This document shows, in pieces, positions 8,072-16,823 of a stretch of 64,000 nt of DNA. Where the stretch lies: contig DYKG01000016.1 in the NCBI GenBank assembly GCA_020722725.1, positions 1 to 64,000 of the forward strand. Direction: 5' to 3'. A program made the position numbers and the translations under genes. The notes under the pieces were generated by a model. It was not told where the DNA came from, did no database searches, and saw only the letters and a list, made by a program, of their open reading frames with translations. This DNA comes from Candidatus Methylomirabilis sp. (GTDB lineage Bacteria > Muiribacteriota > Ozemobacteria > Ozemobacterales > Ozemobacteraceae). Each line of letters starts with the position of its first letter. The stretch's first letter is position 1.

Positions 8072-10030
8072 TTACAGGGTCTTTTTGAAGACCGCCTGAT
8101 TACCAGCGTTATCTTTAATCTTCAGTTCGAGCTCTGCTTTTTTTGTTTTTTCCGGGCGAACCACATAGATTTCAGATTTGTCAGGGTCAGAATAGACTTC
8201 AGATTTTTTTCCGTTGACCGTTGCCGATGCGCTGAGGTAATCGACGCCCTCACCCAAGTCTGAAACATCTATAATCCAGACTTTTCCCAGATGATAGTCT
8301 TTTCCTTTGCCTTTATATCCTAACGTGGGACAAACATCATCACAAAGCACCACCCATTCCCCGCCAAGCCTGGTTTGAGCTACCAGCCAGCCATTTTCCA
8401 GTTTTTCACCAACATGCGAGTATTTTCCCGGGCCCTTCACCTTGTAAACCCCAAGTTGCGACATATTTCCATCATATTTTTGCGGCAAAATTTTAATCTT
8501 TACCGAATCAGCAAACACCACATCTTCCGGATCAAGACGCCATGTGGAAGACATTGCCTTCAGAAACCCGGCTTTCTTTGATCCGCCTGAGGCAGGGGTC
8601 AGGTTTGCCCGAAAAAATCTCGCCAAAATAGGAAATGATAAAGAACCGGCTGGAAACTCTGCCAGCCCACCTTCATTGGAAAAAACTTTTCTGCCACGCT
8701 GATCAACAAATAGACAATCGGGCATCAGTCTCTGGTTTTCGAGCCAGACTCCCTTTTCCCATCGGCTGGTTATCGGAATAGCTATTTCAAGACCTTTACC
8801 TGAAATAATCACGGGAATCGAAGCCTTTTGTCCGCTTCCATCCGCCAGCAGAAGACCGCCCCGATGGAACGGCTGCGCCTGACCATTTTTTCTGGTGCCC
8901 AGCAAAACCAGAGAATTGGAATTAGTAACGAAATTATCTATTCTGTAGTTATCTAAAATTTCCTGTGACGGTATAATTGCATCATAATTAGCTTCACCCC
9001 TCTCAACTTCTGCCTTCAACATGATTCGATTGCCACCGAAATCAGAAACATTGATTTCGAGATGGTGCGCCGAAGTTTTATCAGGAATATTAATGATTCC
9101 TGCTCCAGCCATGTATTCGGCAGAAAACGGCAGGTTTTCGCCCTGAAGCTTGAAAAGTTTTACCACATACCCCGTGCCCTTAAGATTAGACCTTATGTAA
9201 TCATAGACATAAATGCACTGTGAATTCTGGTCGTAGGAATAACGGTTGAAATTCCTGGCAAAAATTGTTTTTGCATCGAGAGCCAATGCAATTGATTCAA
9301 CTCCAAAAACATTGCCTAAGCCGTTATTGTCAGAAATCCCTACTTTAAACCCCACTTTCCCTGAGACCTGAAGAGGTTCACTTACTGAAGCCCAGCCTTT
9401 TCTTGCCGGCAAAATGTTCAACCGGGCCGTCTGAAAACTGCGGTTGATTTCGCAGGGATATGAAAAAGGCTCAACATATAGGTGATGAAAAGAAGGATAA
9501 ATTTCATCTGCCGGGCGAAAGCCAATTAATGCGGGAGCCTCGGGTTCATCAGCCATGTTTCTAACTTCAAAATGAAGATGGGGGGGGCCTGACCCGGTTT
9601 CACCAGAGATTGCGACGACCTGGCCTTTTTTCACCGGGAATCTGTCGGGTCCGAAAAAATCATCGATACCAAAGCGCTGACCGATTTTTTGCAGCTTTTT
9701 ATCGGTGTATTCTTTGAGTGGACCGACAAAATCCTGTAGATGACCATATACAACCCTTTTATTTATCTTGGGATGATCGATGTAAATGGCGTATCCATAA
9801 CCACGAAACTGCACTTTGATTCTGGAAACAAAGCCGTCTTCTATTGCTCTAACCGGATACCCGACCTGGCGATTGGTTCTTAAATCTATGCCGGCATGAA
9901 ATCTGAAGCCGCGAAACTCAGCAAAACTTGAACTCTGTGAAATTTCCATATCAAGAGGCCAAGTGGGGGTCTGAGCAAAGGCGTTCACTGAAAAGATTAA
10001 TAAAAATAGCTGAGCGAGAATTTTTTTCAA
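8072..10030 (-). CDS. Secreted M23-family metallopeptidase
   Basis: 652 residues with a signal peptide ending AFA before QTPTW. The N-terminal half is a LytM/M23 zinc peptidase domain: HAGID near residue 46 supplies two ligands and PPHLHFE near 150 the HxH pair. Such enzymes cut peptide cross-links in peptidoglycan or act as inactive envelope-remodelling factors; all visible ligands are intact here. The following 430 residues are beta-rich and do not match a family I know. They may be Ig-like repeats that position the enzyme. The gene is transcribed away from the flagellar cluster from a shared 200-base intergenic region. Confidence 0.85.
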   Translation of the reverse strand: MKKILAQLFLLIFSVNAFAQTPTWPLDMEISQSSSFAEFRGFRFHAGIDLRTNRQVGYPVRAIEDGFVSRIKVQFRGYGYAIYIDHPKINKRVVYGHLQDFVGPLKEYTDKKLQKIGQRFGIDDFFGPDRFPVKKGQVVAISGETGSGPPHLHFEVRNMADEPEAPALIGFRPADEIYPSFHHLYVEPFSYPCEINRSFQTARLNILPARKGWASVSEPLQVSGKVGFKVGISDNNGLGNVFGVESIALALDAKTIFARNFNRYSYDQNSQCIYVYDYIRSNLKGTGYVVKLFKLQGENLPFSAEYMAGAGIINIPDKTSAHHLEINVSDFGGNRIMLKAEVERGEANYDAIIPSQEILDNYRIDNFVTNSNSLVLLGTRKNGQAQPFHRGGLLLADGSGQKASIPVIISGKGLEIAIPITSRWEKGVWLENQRLMPDCLFVDQRGRKVFSNEGGLAEFPAGSLSFPILARFFRANLTPASGGSKKAGFLKAMSSTWRLDPEDVVFADSVKIKILPQKYDGNMSQLGVYKVKGPGKYSHVGEKLENGWLVAQTRLGGEWVVLCDDVCPTLGYKGKGKDYHLGKVWIIDVSDLGEGVDYLSASATVNGKKSEVYSDPDKSEIYVVRPEKTKKAELELKIKDNAGNQAVFKKTL

Positions 10031-10234
10031 TTTTTTTCACCTGCAGATTTTTGCATGATGATACACAGTTTAAGCCTTGATGGTCAAATTTCCCGCCCGC
10101 ACCCAGCCGGAATTGAGTAGATCAGAAGGTGCAAAGGGCACCAAAAAATATTTTAAAAAAACAGTTAATGCTTAGAGAAAAAAAAGACGATGAAGATAAC
10201 GGGAAAATATAAAAAATTGAAAGGAGGTGAAAAC
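10031..10234. promoter_or_regulatory. Divergent intergenic region upstream of fliK
   Basis: 204 bases between the M23 gene and fliK. It holds a short inverted repeat (GGTGC, five-base loop, GCACC; 10128-10142), then an A/T-rich stretch, then an excellent ribosome site (AAAGGAGGTG at 10220-10229) before the fliK ATG at 10235. That site decides the start over an in-frame ATG at 10190. I could not find a convincing sigma-28, sigma-54 or sigma-70 pair, so the flagellar promoter is not located. Confidence 0.35.
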
Positions 10235-11992
10235 ATGAACGGTCAATTAAATGGACTTACCGAAAAATCCCCCTACCCTGGCCTTTTCCCGCAATCGAAT
10301 AATTCAAAGACCGAAAATTCTACCGGAATGGATTTTCTGAATCTGCTGCAAAATCGGATGTTCTTCGGATTTAATGACGATACAGCAGCCAATCAGAGTT
10401 CAAAAATGAGTAGCCTGGAAACCAGGACGATGGAAAAGTCATGGGAAAAGACCGGCTATAAAACATTGAATCTTTGGGAAAAGCCGACAATTCACAATCC
10501 TTCTCAGAAACCGGAAGTTGAAAAGCCTTCTGAAGAACTGCAAAAGGATCGTGAGAAGATTTCAGATGAAAAAACTGCAGAGAATGCAACCGAAAATGAA
10601 GCAAGTGCCCGAAAAGCTGCAATTAAGCAATGGCTTGCTGAAAATTCAGAATTGATGCCTGTAGATCTTTCTGAAGATCAGAAAATAGCCCTGGTTGAAA
10701 CTCTTGCGCAACTGGACAGTGAAAAGCTTCAGGAAATAGCAAAAAATCCCCGGGTTTTTGTTGACCAGCTTCTTGCGCTTCTCGATAAAATGCCTGAATC
10801 GGCTCAAAATGAGCAGCTGGTGTCAGTAGTGAAATCAGAAGAATTTGCAGGTATGATCGAACAAGCCGCTGAAGCAATCATTCAAATTAACCAAGTGCAT
10901 CAGGTTACCAGCCCAGAAGAAACTTCCGAAGGCTTGAAGAGACAGGATGAAGCTTTGTCGGTAAATACCAGAAAGCTTCATAGAAATACCTCAATGGATG
11001 TCAAAGCATCAGAACAGCAGTCTGCTACTGATTCAACAGAAAACAGTGAATCTGCAAAAGAAGAACAGGTTGAAAAAGCTGTTGAACCAGACAAGAGTGC
11101 CAAGAAAGAGGCCAAAAAGGTTGCGGCAGAAGACTCTGAAAAAAGCCCTAAAATCGTTTCTGAAGCGGTGACACGCGAAGGAGAATCTCTCAGAGAATCA
11201 TTCAGACGGATGAATCAGCGATCGATCGGCGAAAACGCACAATCCGAAAGCGCATCCACTGCGAAACCTGAAGCTACAGCAGAAAGCCAGATTCATTCAA
11301 GCTTCAAGTTCAATGCGGCTCCTGCCGATGCAAGGGCAGCAATTCCTGAAGAGCTTACCCGAAAACTGGTCAATCATCTGATGGGGCAACCCCGTGAGGC
11401 GTCTGCCAAAACAGGTTCTTTTTCGGCAGGTTCAGTAACAATCAGCTCAAACAAAACTTCCAATTTCCAGAACAACACCGGGAATGGATTCTCAAACGGC
11501 TTTTCTTCGAGTAACCAGAGCGCTCAGGTTTACCGACAGAACCAGGTAAATACAAACAATAACGTATTTCTTGCCCAACTGCTTGAAAAGGCAGAAATGT
11601 TCAAAACGGTCGATGGCAAAAAAGTTCTCAGCCTTGAACTTGACCCCAGGGAACTCGGAAAAATGGAAATGGAACTAACTTCCAGGGATGGAACCGTAAC
11701 TGCGAAAATTTCAGCAGAAAGTGAACTGGCGAAAAGCAAACTCGAGGAACTGGCACCGCAGATCAAAGAGCATCTAAATACACAGGGCATAAATCTGACT
11801 GAAATAACAGTGGACATTTCCTCAAGACATCCCGATGAAAGAAATAACCAGCAAATGTCTGAAGGAAAAAACAAATCCAACCGCTCCGGCAAAATTGATG
11901 CAGCCAGCGATGAACAGATTATTCGCAAGAATATTCTGCCAAATCTGAGAAAAATTGCACTCAAAATTCAGTCGGTAGACCTGATGGTCTAG
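10235..11992 (+). CDS. fliK: Flagellar hook-length control protein FliK
   Basis: 585 residues from the ATG at 10235. FliK measures the growing hook and switches the export gate from hook to filament substrates. Residues up to about 440 are low-complexity and disordered, rich in Glu, Ser, Lys and Ala, as usual for the ruler part. The last 140 residues hold the conserved flg_hook domain, with KVLSLELDPRELGKMEM and then a helix and ITVDISS. It opens the flagellar operon and is followed 10 bases later by flgD, the common partner. A Lys/Arg-containing C-terminal tail extends past the domain. The N-terminal region is poorly conserved in all FliKs, so the identification rests on the C-terminus and position. 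Confidence 0.88.
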   Translation: MNGQLNGLTEKSPYPGLFPQSNNSKTENSTGMDFLNLLQNRMFFGFNDDTAANQSSKMSSLETRTMEKSWEKTGYKTLNLWEKPTIHNPSQKPEVEKPSEELQKDREKISDEKTAENATENEASARKAAIKQWLAENSELMPVDLSEDQKIALVETLAQLDSEKLQEIAKNPRVFVDQLLALLDKMPESAQNEQLVSVVKSEEFAGMIEQAAEAIIQINQVHQVTSPEETSEGLKRQDEALSVNTRKLHRNTSMDVKASEQQSATDSTENSESAKEEQVEKAVEPDKSAKKEAKKVAAEDSEKSPKIVSEAVTREGESLRESFRRMNQRSIGENAQSESASTAKPEATAESQIHSSFKFNAAPADARAAIPEELTRKLVNHLMGQPREASAKTGSFSAGSVTISSNKTSNFQNNTGNGFSNGFSSSNQSAQVYRQNQVNTNNNVFLAQLLEKAEMFKTVDGKKVLSLELDPRELGKMEMELTSRDGTVTAKISAESELAKSKLEELAPQIKEHLNTQGINLTEITVDISSRHPDERNNQQMSEGKNKSNRSGKIDAASDEQIIRKNILPNLRKIALKIQSVDLMV

Positions 11993-12002
11993 GAGGCAAC
12001 AA

Positions 12003-12431
12003 ATGGCAATTGAAACCGTAGATGTTCCTGTTTCAAGTATCTATAACACCAAACCCGCCAGAACCCCAAAACAGGAACTGGGGAAAGATGATTTCCTGCT
12101 TCTGCTGACCGAACAGTTGAAAAACCAGGACCCGATGAACCCGATGAATGACATGGAATTCATCAGCCAGATGTCCAGTTTCAGCTCACTTGAGCAGATG
12201 CTGAACATGAACAAGAACATCGAATCATTCGTAACCAGTTTCCAGAGCAATCAGAAAACAGACGCAATGAGGTTTCTGGGAACAACAATCACCGCCAAAG
12301 CACCCAACGTAGAAGAACCCGTAACCGGTGTCGTTGAAATGGTTGGCTTCAACGGTGAAGAACCCTATCTGAAAGTTGGCGAATACACATTTGCCATCGA
12401 AGACGTTCAGCTGGTCAGCCCGACATACTAA
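12003..12431 (+). CDS. flgD: Flagellar hook-capping protein FlgD
   Basis: 142 residues, a short FlgD. The signature is in the N-terminal third: LGKDDFLLLLTEQLKNQDP followed by NPMNDMEF and SSLEQM, the cap-forming region conserved in all FlgDs. The C-terminal part is only about 60 residues (VTGVVEMVGF...YTFAIEDVQLV) and lacks the large Ig/tudor domains of enteric FlgD, as is typical for short versions. The protein caps the growing hook and is exported by the flagellar type III system. It sits between fliK and a TIGR02530-type gene in the order seen in many Gram-positive and spirochaete operons. Confidence 0.93.
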   Translation: MAIETVDVPVSSIYNTKPARTPKQELGKDDFLLLLTEQLKNQDPMNPMNDMEFISQMSSFSSLEQMLNMNKNIESFVTSFQSNQKTDAMRFLGTTITAKAPNVEEPVTGVVEMVGFNGEEPYLKVGEYTFAIEDVQLVSPTY

Positions 12432-12518
12432 TGCCAGGAAGCTGGCGAAAGCTGAAACAAGACAAGCGGACAAATCCCGGTAATTGACAACTTAATCGCA
12501 GGAAGAGGCAGATAAAAC

Positions 12519-12917
12519 ATGGATCCCCGACTGATGATCGGTCCTCAGGGACCACAGCTCGGCGGAATAGCGCTTCGATCCGGCAGCAAAGCAACAGGTT
12601 TAAACAAAGGTTTAAATTTCGTTGATCTGTTCAATCAGGCACTAACCCCGGCTAACAACCAGATCCGCATCAGTGCCCATGCGCAGAAACGCCTCGATGA
12701 AAGAAACATCACGATGAATGCCCGGCTTGAAGACTCGCTGAACTCGGCAATTAATGAGCTTGCCGCCAAAGGGGCTAAAGACTCGCTGGTGATTACCAGT
12801 GAAGGAGCATTCCTGGTGAATGTGCCGAATCGAACCATGGTTACTGCTATGGGGCTTGATGAAATGCGTGACGGAATCGTCACCAATATAGACAGTGTAA
12901 GTATGAAGTATCGATAA
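12519..12917 (+). CDS. TIGR02530-type flagellar operon protein
   Basis: 132 residues. It matches the small flagellar operon protein family usually found between flgD and flgE: ISAHAQKRLDERNI opens the conserved region, followed by AAKGAKDSLVI and the pattern FLVNVPNRTMVTAM, ending TNIDSVSMKY. The molecular role is not established; its position and conservation suggest a part in hook assembly. AGGAAGAGG lies upstream of the ATG. It is the last gene before the unusual 333-base gap that precedes flgE, so any control acting in that gap separates this gene from the hook gene. Confidence 0.85.
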   Translation: MDPRLMIGPQGPQLGGIALRSGSKATGLNKGLNFVDLFNQALTPANNQIRISAHAQKRLDERNITMNARLEDSLNSAINELAAKGAKDSLVITSEGAFLVNVPNRTMVTAMGLDEMRDGIVTNIDSVSMKYR

Positions 12918-13250
12918 GGAAGGCAACAAAAAAATGAGACGAGACAAAACCTGAAGGAAGCAAACGATTCGCGGAAAAGCAAAGTTTCTGAAAACAAAAA
13001 AGACAAACAAATCCAGAAAGTAAATGGCCGGACCCCTCCCGGGGAAGCCACAAGCGCCAGATTGACTGATGGCGCGAACCTTGTCAGAACTTTGCCAATC
13101 CATGCAGATTGGCCGGTTCGAGAGACTCACATGAGGTGAAATTCTCTCAACCGGCTGGCTGCTCCCATTTTCAGGGAGCCTCCGATGGAAAGAAGGAACT
13201 GACCTTTCGGCGTATCGGCACGTTGAGCCGCACAAAGAGGAAACTGTGCT
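12918..13250 (+). promoter_or_regulatory. Hairpin-rich intercistronic region upstream of flgE (candidate structured leader)
   Basis: 333 bases without a credible gene inside a tightly packed operon. Read as RNA it contains a series of hairpins: CCCC/GGGG (13033-13044), GCGCCA/TGGCGC (13054-13059 with 13070-13075), CCAATC/GATTGG (13095-13100 with 13107-13112), a long CCGGTT-c-GAGAGA arm with TCTCTCAACCGG (13113-13125 with 13143-13154), GGCT..CCC/GGGAGCC (13157-13180), and CCGAT-GGAAAG with CTTTC..ATCGG (13182-13192 with 13204-13218). GAACC at 13076-13080 could instead pair with GGTTC at 13115-13119, which would break the long arm, a switch-like arrangement. No known riboswitch consensus was recognised. 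The flgE ribosome site (GAGG at about 13237) follows the last hairpin. Confidence 0.45.
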
Positions 13251-16007
13251 ATGATTAGATCATTATTCACGGGAGTTACGGGTCTTAAGCAGCACCAGAC
13301 AAAAATGGACGTTCTGAGCAATAATATTGCGAACGTCAACACTACTGCATTCAAACGTGGTCGCGTCATGTTTCAGGATCTGTTTTCTGAAACTTTGAGA
13401 CATGGTCAGCAGGCGTTTGGTGATTACGGCGGATTGAATCCGATGCAGGTTGGTCTCGGTGTTAAAAATGCTGCTATCGACACCCTCATGGATCAGGGAG
13501 CAATTGAAGGAACTGGAAAGCAAACCGATATTGCAATTGAAGGTTCAGGTTTTTTCTCAGTAAGAAGCTACGATGGGAATGTGTACTACACCAGAGACGG
13601 CAATCTGAATATCAACCCCAATCATGATATGGTCATGACTAACACTGGATTTAAAATACAGGGATGGCTTTCAACACAGAATCCGGTAACCGGCAATCTT
13701 GAGATGAAAGAAACCGGTGTCGTGCCTTATGACATCAACATTACCAAATATCTTAAAAAACACGCGCATCAAACCAATGAGGTCACCTACTCATGTAACC
13801 TTGACAGCGGTTCTGACGAAAGAGACGTTAAATTCGGCCTTGACACACTGACATTCAAGGATACGGAAGGTAATTTCCAGAACCTCAGCTTCAAATTCAA
13901 AAAGCTGGATTCAAAAAACTGGATCTGGTCAGCAATTGATGAAAGCGAAGGCAATGTTGCCACCGGCACGATTAAAACCGATGCAGATGGAAACATTGTT
14001 GAAAGCACAGTAGAACCGGCAGGCGCGACTTCTTCAGTTGCAACCCCTTATTTCACATACGACCCGGATGGCACACCTCAACCTGCTACGGCAACCATGC
14101 CGCTAAACGCTGTTTCCAATACTGGCGATGGCATAAGTTCAGGGGTTCTGGCCGGTGGAAATCTGGTAGAAGACGAAACAGTTCAGGTTATTTTTGACGG
14201 CGGTGATCCGACCCGCGCCACCTCTTATCGTGTAGTTGGTTCAAAACGTGGCTTCATCGGTTCAGGCACCCTTGGCGGTGAACAGGCAAGAATCGAAGGC
14301 ACCACGGTAGGATTCGGTGCGAACTGGACCCCAGCTCTGGATACAACTTTCGACATTCTTGACAATCAATTCGCCCCGGCCAGGACAGCAAATGTATTCT
14401 TCAGTGCCGGCACAACTTATTCAACTTCGCAGATCGTCGACACCATGAATACCGCCATGAAAAACAATGGCGTCAGAGCAACGGCATACTATGATTCGGT
14501 TACCCAGCAATTTCAGATCGTTTCCAATGATGTTGGAAGCAATAAAGCCATTGAATTGCTGAATTCTTCAGGAAACTTTGCCGACCTTGGTTTTACCGAA
14601 CAGGCAGTGACAGGCACCGGTGGAGCACGTCCAGAGGTTTTCAGTGATAGCTTCACAGCTCAAGCCAACAGTGCAGTCTGGGATCCAGCCCATGACGTCT
14701 GGGATCCCATCAGCGATGTTTCATTAACCATAACCGACCGGGAAGGTCACGCAGCATTGATAACTTTTTCCGATCTGGTTGCCGGTAATAACCAGATTTA
14801 TACCAGAGGTGCAATTCTGGCCGAAATCAATTCAAAACTTGCACAGGAAAATGTTGCAGCCTCAGCTTCATTCGCCGATACCAACAATGATGGGATCCCG
14901 GATCAGCTGGTAATTACCGGAAATAAATCCGGGTCTGGAGAGCAGATAATCATTTCGGGCGATAACAGTATGAATCAGCTCGGCCTGACAGCCGGAACCA
15001 CCGCCGGGACTGCTGCAATCAGCAAATTTGATTACGGTGGACTTTCATTTACCCTTACCGAAGGCATCAATCAGTGGTTGCCCAATGAAACGATGACTTT
15101 CACAACCACTGCTGAAAAGGGTGCTTCAAACTCGGTTAATATTTTTGTGCCCCAGCCATCAGCCGATGTGATGAAATTTTCCACCACCGTTAACGGTGAA
15201 ACCTTTGAAATCACCGGAGCTGTAAACAAGGGTGCAACCCATTCAACCAACATCATAATTCATGATTCACTTGGTGCGAAACATGCTCTAGTCACAGAGT
15301 GGGAGCATACCAACAGTGAAACTATGGAATGGACATACAAAGTCAAGTATTCCAACGATGATCCGGAAATCGTTTCCTGGCTCAAAGACCCTGCGAACAA
15401 CATTGCAGACCCCGAAGAACCAACTGAAGACGACCTTGAGCGGGCCAACGATGCTTTGATTAAAGACCGTGAGGGAACACTATTCTTTACTGAAAATGGT
15501 AAAATTGATCTGGGCAGGTCTTTTATTTCAGAGGTTAAAATGCAGCCACAGGGCAGCAATCCTTTGTCAATAAAATTGAATGGGGCGCTGATAACCCAGT
15601 TCGACTCAGATTTCACAACTAAAGCCGAGTATCAGGATGGTTACGAAATGGGTCTTCTTGAGCAAATCTACTTTGAAGAAGACGGGATAATTCGAGGAGT
15701 CTACTCAAATGGTCAGAAACAGCCGATTGGACAGATTGCCCTTACATCGTTCAACAATCCCGGCGGTCTTGAAAAATTGGGCAAGAACCTTTACGAATTT
15801 TCACCCAACTCCGGTCAGCCGGTTGTCGGCAAGCCCGGCATGATGGATCGTGGGGTAATTGTTCCCGCATCTCTTGAAATGAGTAACGTAGATATTTCTG
15901 AAGAATTCACCACGATGATCATAACTCAGAGAGCATTCCAGGCCAACTCCAGAGTTATCACCACCTCAGATGAACTGCTTCAGGAAGTAGTAAATCTGAA
16001 ACGATAA
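13251..16007 (+). CDS. flgE: Flagellar hook protein FlgE, enlarged
   Basis: 918 residues, about twice the usual hook protein. The N-terminus (MIRSLFTGVTGL, then MDVLSNNIANVNTTAFK) and the C-terminus (FTTMIITQRAFQANSRVITTSDELLQEVVNL) are the conserved helical ends that pack in the hook core. FlgE body motifs follow the N-terminus (IAIEGSGFFSV, YYTRDGN). The extra length lies in the middle, where two segments (about 380-460 and 515-590) resemble flagellin hook IN-type repeats, including NNDGIPDQLVITG. These should form additional surface domains. The protein polymerises into the universal joint after export. The start is ATG with GAGG ten bases upstream, at the end of a structured leader. Confidence 0.93.
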   Translation: MIRSLFTGVTGLKQHQTKMDVLSNNIANVNTTAFKRGRVMFQDLFSETLRHGQQAFGDYGGLNPMQVGLGVKNAAIDTLMDQGAIEGTGKQTDIAIEGSGFFSVRSYDGNVYYTRDGNLNINPNHDMVMTNTGFKIQGWLSTQNPVTGNLEMKETGVVPYDINITKYLKKHAHQTNEVTYSCNLDSGSDERDVKFGLDTLTFKDTEGNFQNLSFKFKKLDSKNWIWSAIDESEGNVATGTIKTDADGNIVESTVEPAGATSSVATPYFTYDPDGTPQPATATMPLNAVSNTGDGISSGVLAGGNLVEDETVQVIFDGGDPTRATSYRVVGSKRGFIGSGTLGGEQARIEGTTVGFGANWTPALDTTFDILDNQFAPARTANVFFSAGTTYSTSQIVDTMNTAMKNNGVRATAYYDSVTQQFQIVSNDVGSNKAIELLNSSGNFADLGFTEQAVTGTGGARPEVFSDSFTAQANSAVWDPAHDVWDPISDVSLTITDREGHAALITFSDLVAGNNQIYTRGAILAEINSKLAQENVAASASFADTNNDGIPDQLVITGNKSGSGEQIIISGDNSMNQLGLTAGTTAGTAAISKFDYGGLSFTLTEGINQWLPNETMTFTTTAEKGASNSVNIFVPQPSADVMKFSTTVNGETFEITGAVNKGATHSTNIIIHDSLGAKHALVTEWEHTNSETMEWTYKVKYSNDDPEIVSWLKDPANNIADPEEPTEDDLERANDALIKDREGTLFFTENGKIDLGRSFISEVKMQPQGSNPLSIKLNGALITQFDSDFTTKAEYQDGYEMGLLEQIYFEEDGIIRGVYSNGQKQPIGQIALTSFNNPGGLEKLGKNLYEFSPNSGQPVVGKPGMMDRGVIVPASLEMSNVDISEEFTTMIITQRAFQANSRVITTSDELLQEVVNLKR

Positions 16008-16027
16008 AACGGTAGCCTAACTCGCTG

Positions 16028-16270
16028 ATGATAAGCCTTACGCGGATAAATGGAAAGCCTTTCATGCTCAATCCTGATCTGATCGAGCAGATTGAGGCAA
16101 CTCCAGATACGGTAATAAGTCTAATCAACGGCAAGACAGTCATGGTATCGGAATCTGTAGAGACAGTAGCCCGACGGATCATCGGTTATCGGCGAAAAAT
16201 CTTCAGATTCCGCAACATGATTGGCCTGAAACGCCGAAGTTCTGAAAAAGAAAAAAGTTCTGACAGGTAA
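16028..16270 (+). CDS. flbD: Flagellar protein FlbD
   Basis: 80 residues. The first 60 match the FlbD family: ISLTRINGKPFMLNPDLIEQIE, then DTVISLINGKTVMV and SVETVARRI. FlbD of this small type is found directly after flgE in Gram-positive and spirochaete flagellar operons; its precise job is not well defined, although a role around the motor or hook is assumed. The C-terminal 20 residues are strongly basic and charged. In related operons motA and motB follow, but here the next gene is fliL, so stator genes are missing from the cluster. Confidence 0.9.
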   Translation: MISLTRINGKPFMLNPDLIEQIEATPDTVISLINGKTVMVSESVETVARRIIGYRRKIFRFRNMIGLKRRSSEKEKSSDR

Positions 16271-16325
16271 AAAACCCGTTTTGGCCATTGACTTGGCTAA
16301 TTTGCTCATGGTAGGTTTGTAAATT

Positions 16326-16793
16326 ATGTCATCTAAAACCAAGCTGATTATTGCATTGCTTGTATTATTAGTTATGGCTCTCGGAGTTGTCGGAGTTGCG
16401 TATGTAACTACGAAAAAAGCAATCACCGGACCAGGTGGGGCACCTTCTGCACCTCCGGCACAGGGTGAGATTTCTTCTTCGCCCAAAATGGGAAGATTTG
16501 ATCTGGGTGAGTTTGTTGCGACTTCCAGAGATGAAGAATTGCATTACATCAAGATTCAGGTCGAAGTCGGTTACATCGGAAACCTTGAGCAGGAACTCGA
16601 AGAGCGCAAAGCTGAGCTGCGCGATGCGATTACGACCATTTTAATGAAGCTCAATATTCAGAGAGCTAAAGAAGACTACATTGACCACTTTATGCACAAA
16701 GATATTGAAACAGAACTCAATCGAATTCTTGGGAAAACGACTTCAGAAAGCAGAATCATCAAGGTATTCATACCAGTATTCCTGATTAACTGA
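16326..16793 (+). CDS. fliL: Flagellar basal body-associated protein FliL
   Basis: 155 residues. A short cytoplasmic N-terminus and one membrane helix (about 7-28) are followed by a Pro/Gly-rich linker and a periplasmic domain with the FliL pattern: LGEFVATSRDEELHYIKIQVEVGY, then the charged helix ELEERKAELRDAITTIL and the ending IIKVFIPVFLIN. FliL forms rings around the stator and supports torque under load. It lies between flbD and fliM as in many operons. The assignment rests on topology, the two conserved segments and location. Confidence 0.92.
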   Translation: MSSKTKLIIALLVLLVMALGVVGVAYVTTKKAITGPGGAPSAPPAQGEISSSPKMGRFDLGEFVATSRDEELHYIKIQVEVGYIGNLEQELEERKAELRDAITTILMKLNIQRAKEDYIDHFMHKDIETELNRILGKTTSESRIIKVFIPVFLIN

Positions 16794-16823
16794 CAAAAAA
16801 GCGAACCGCACCTGGAGCAATGA

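Noticed and set aside
10128-10142. Inverted repeat before fliK as a terminator
   Set aside because: A runs, not T runs, follow it in the direction of fliK, and it is short; it may be a protein site but nothing supports that.
13100-13130. tRNA-like T-loop sequence GGTTCGA in the flgE leader
   Set aside because: The flanking bases do not form a T-arm or acceptor stem and there is no anticodon arm; the match is by chance.
12918-13140. Open frame of about 70 codons continuing past the stop of the TIGR02530-type gene, and a six-codon ORF at 12934
   Set aside because: No start codon with a ribosome site in the long frame, low-complexity basic composition, and overlap with the hairpin structures.
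13021-13240. c-di-GMP-I (GEMM) riboswitch in front of flgE
   Set aside because: The expected GACGCAAAGCC and tetraloop-receptor signatures are absent.
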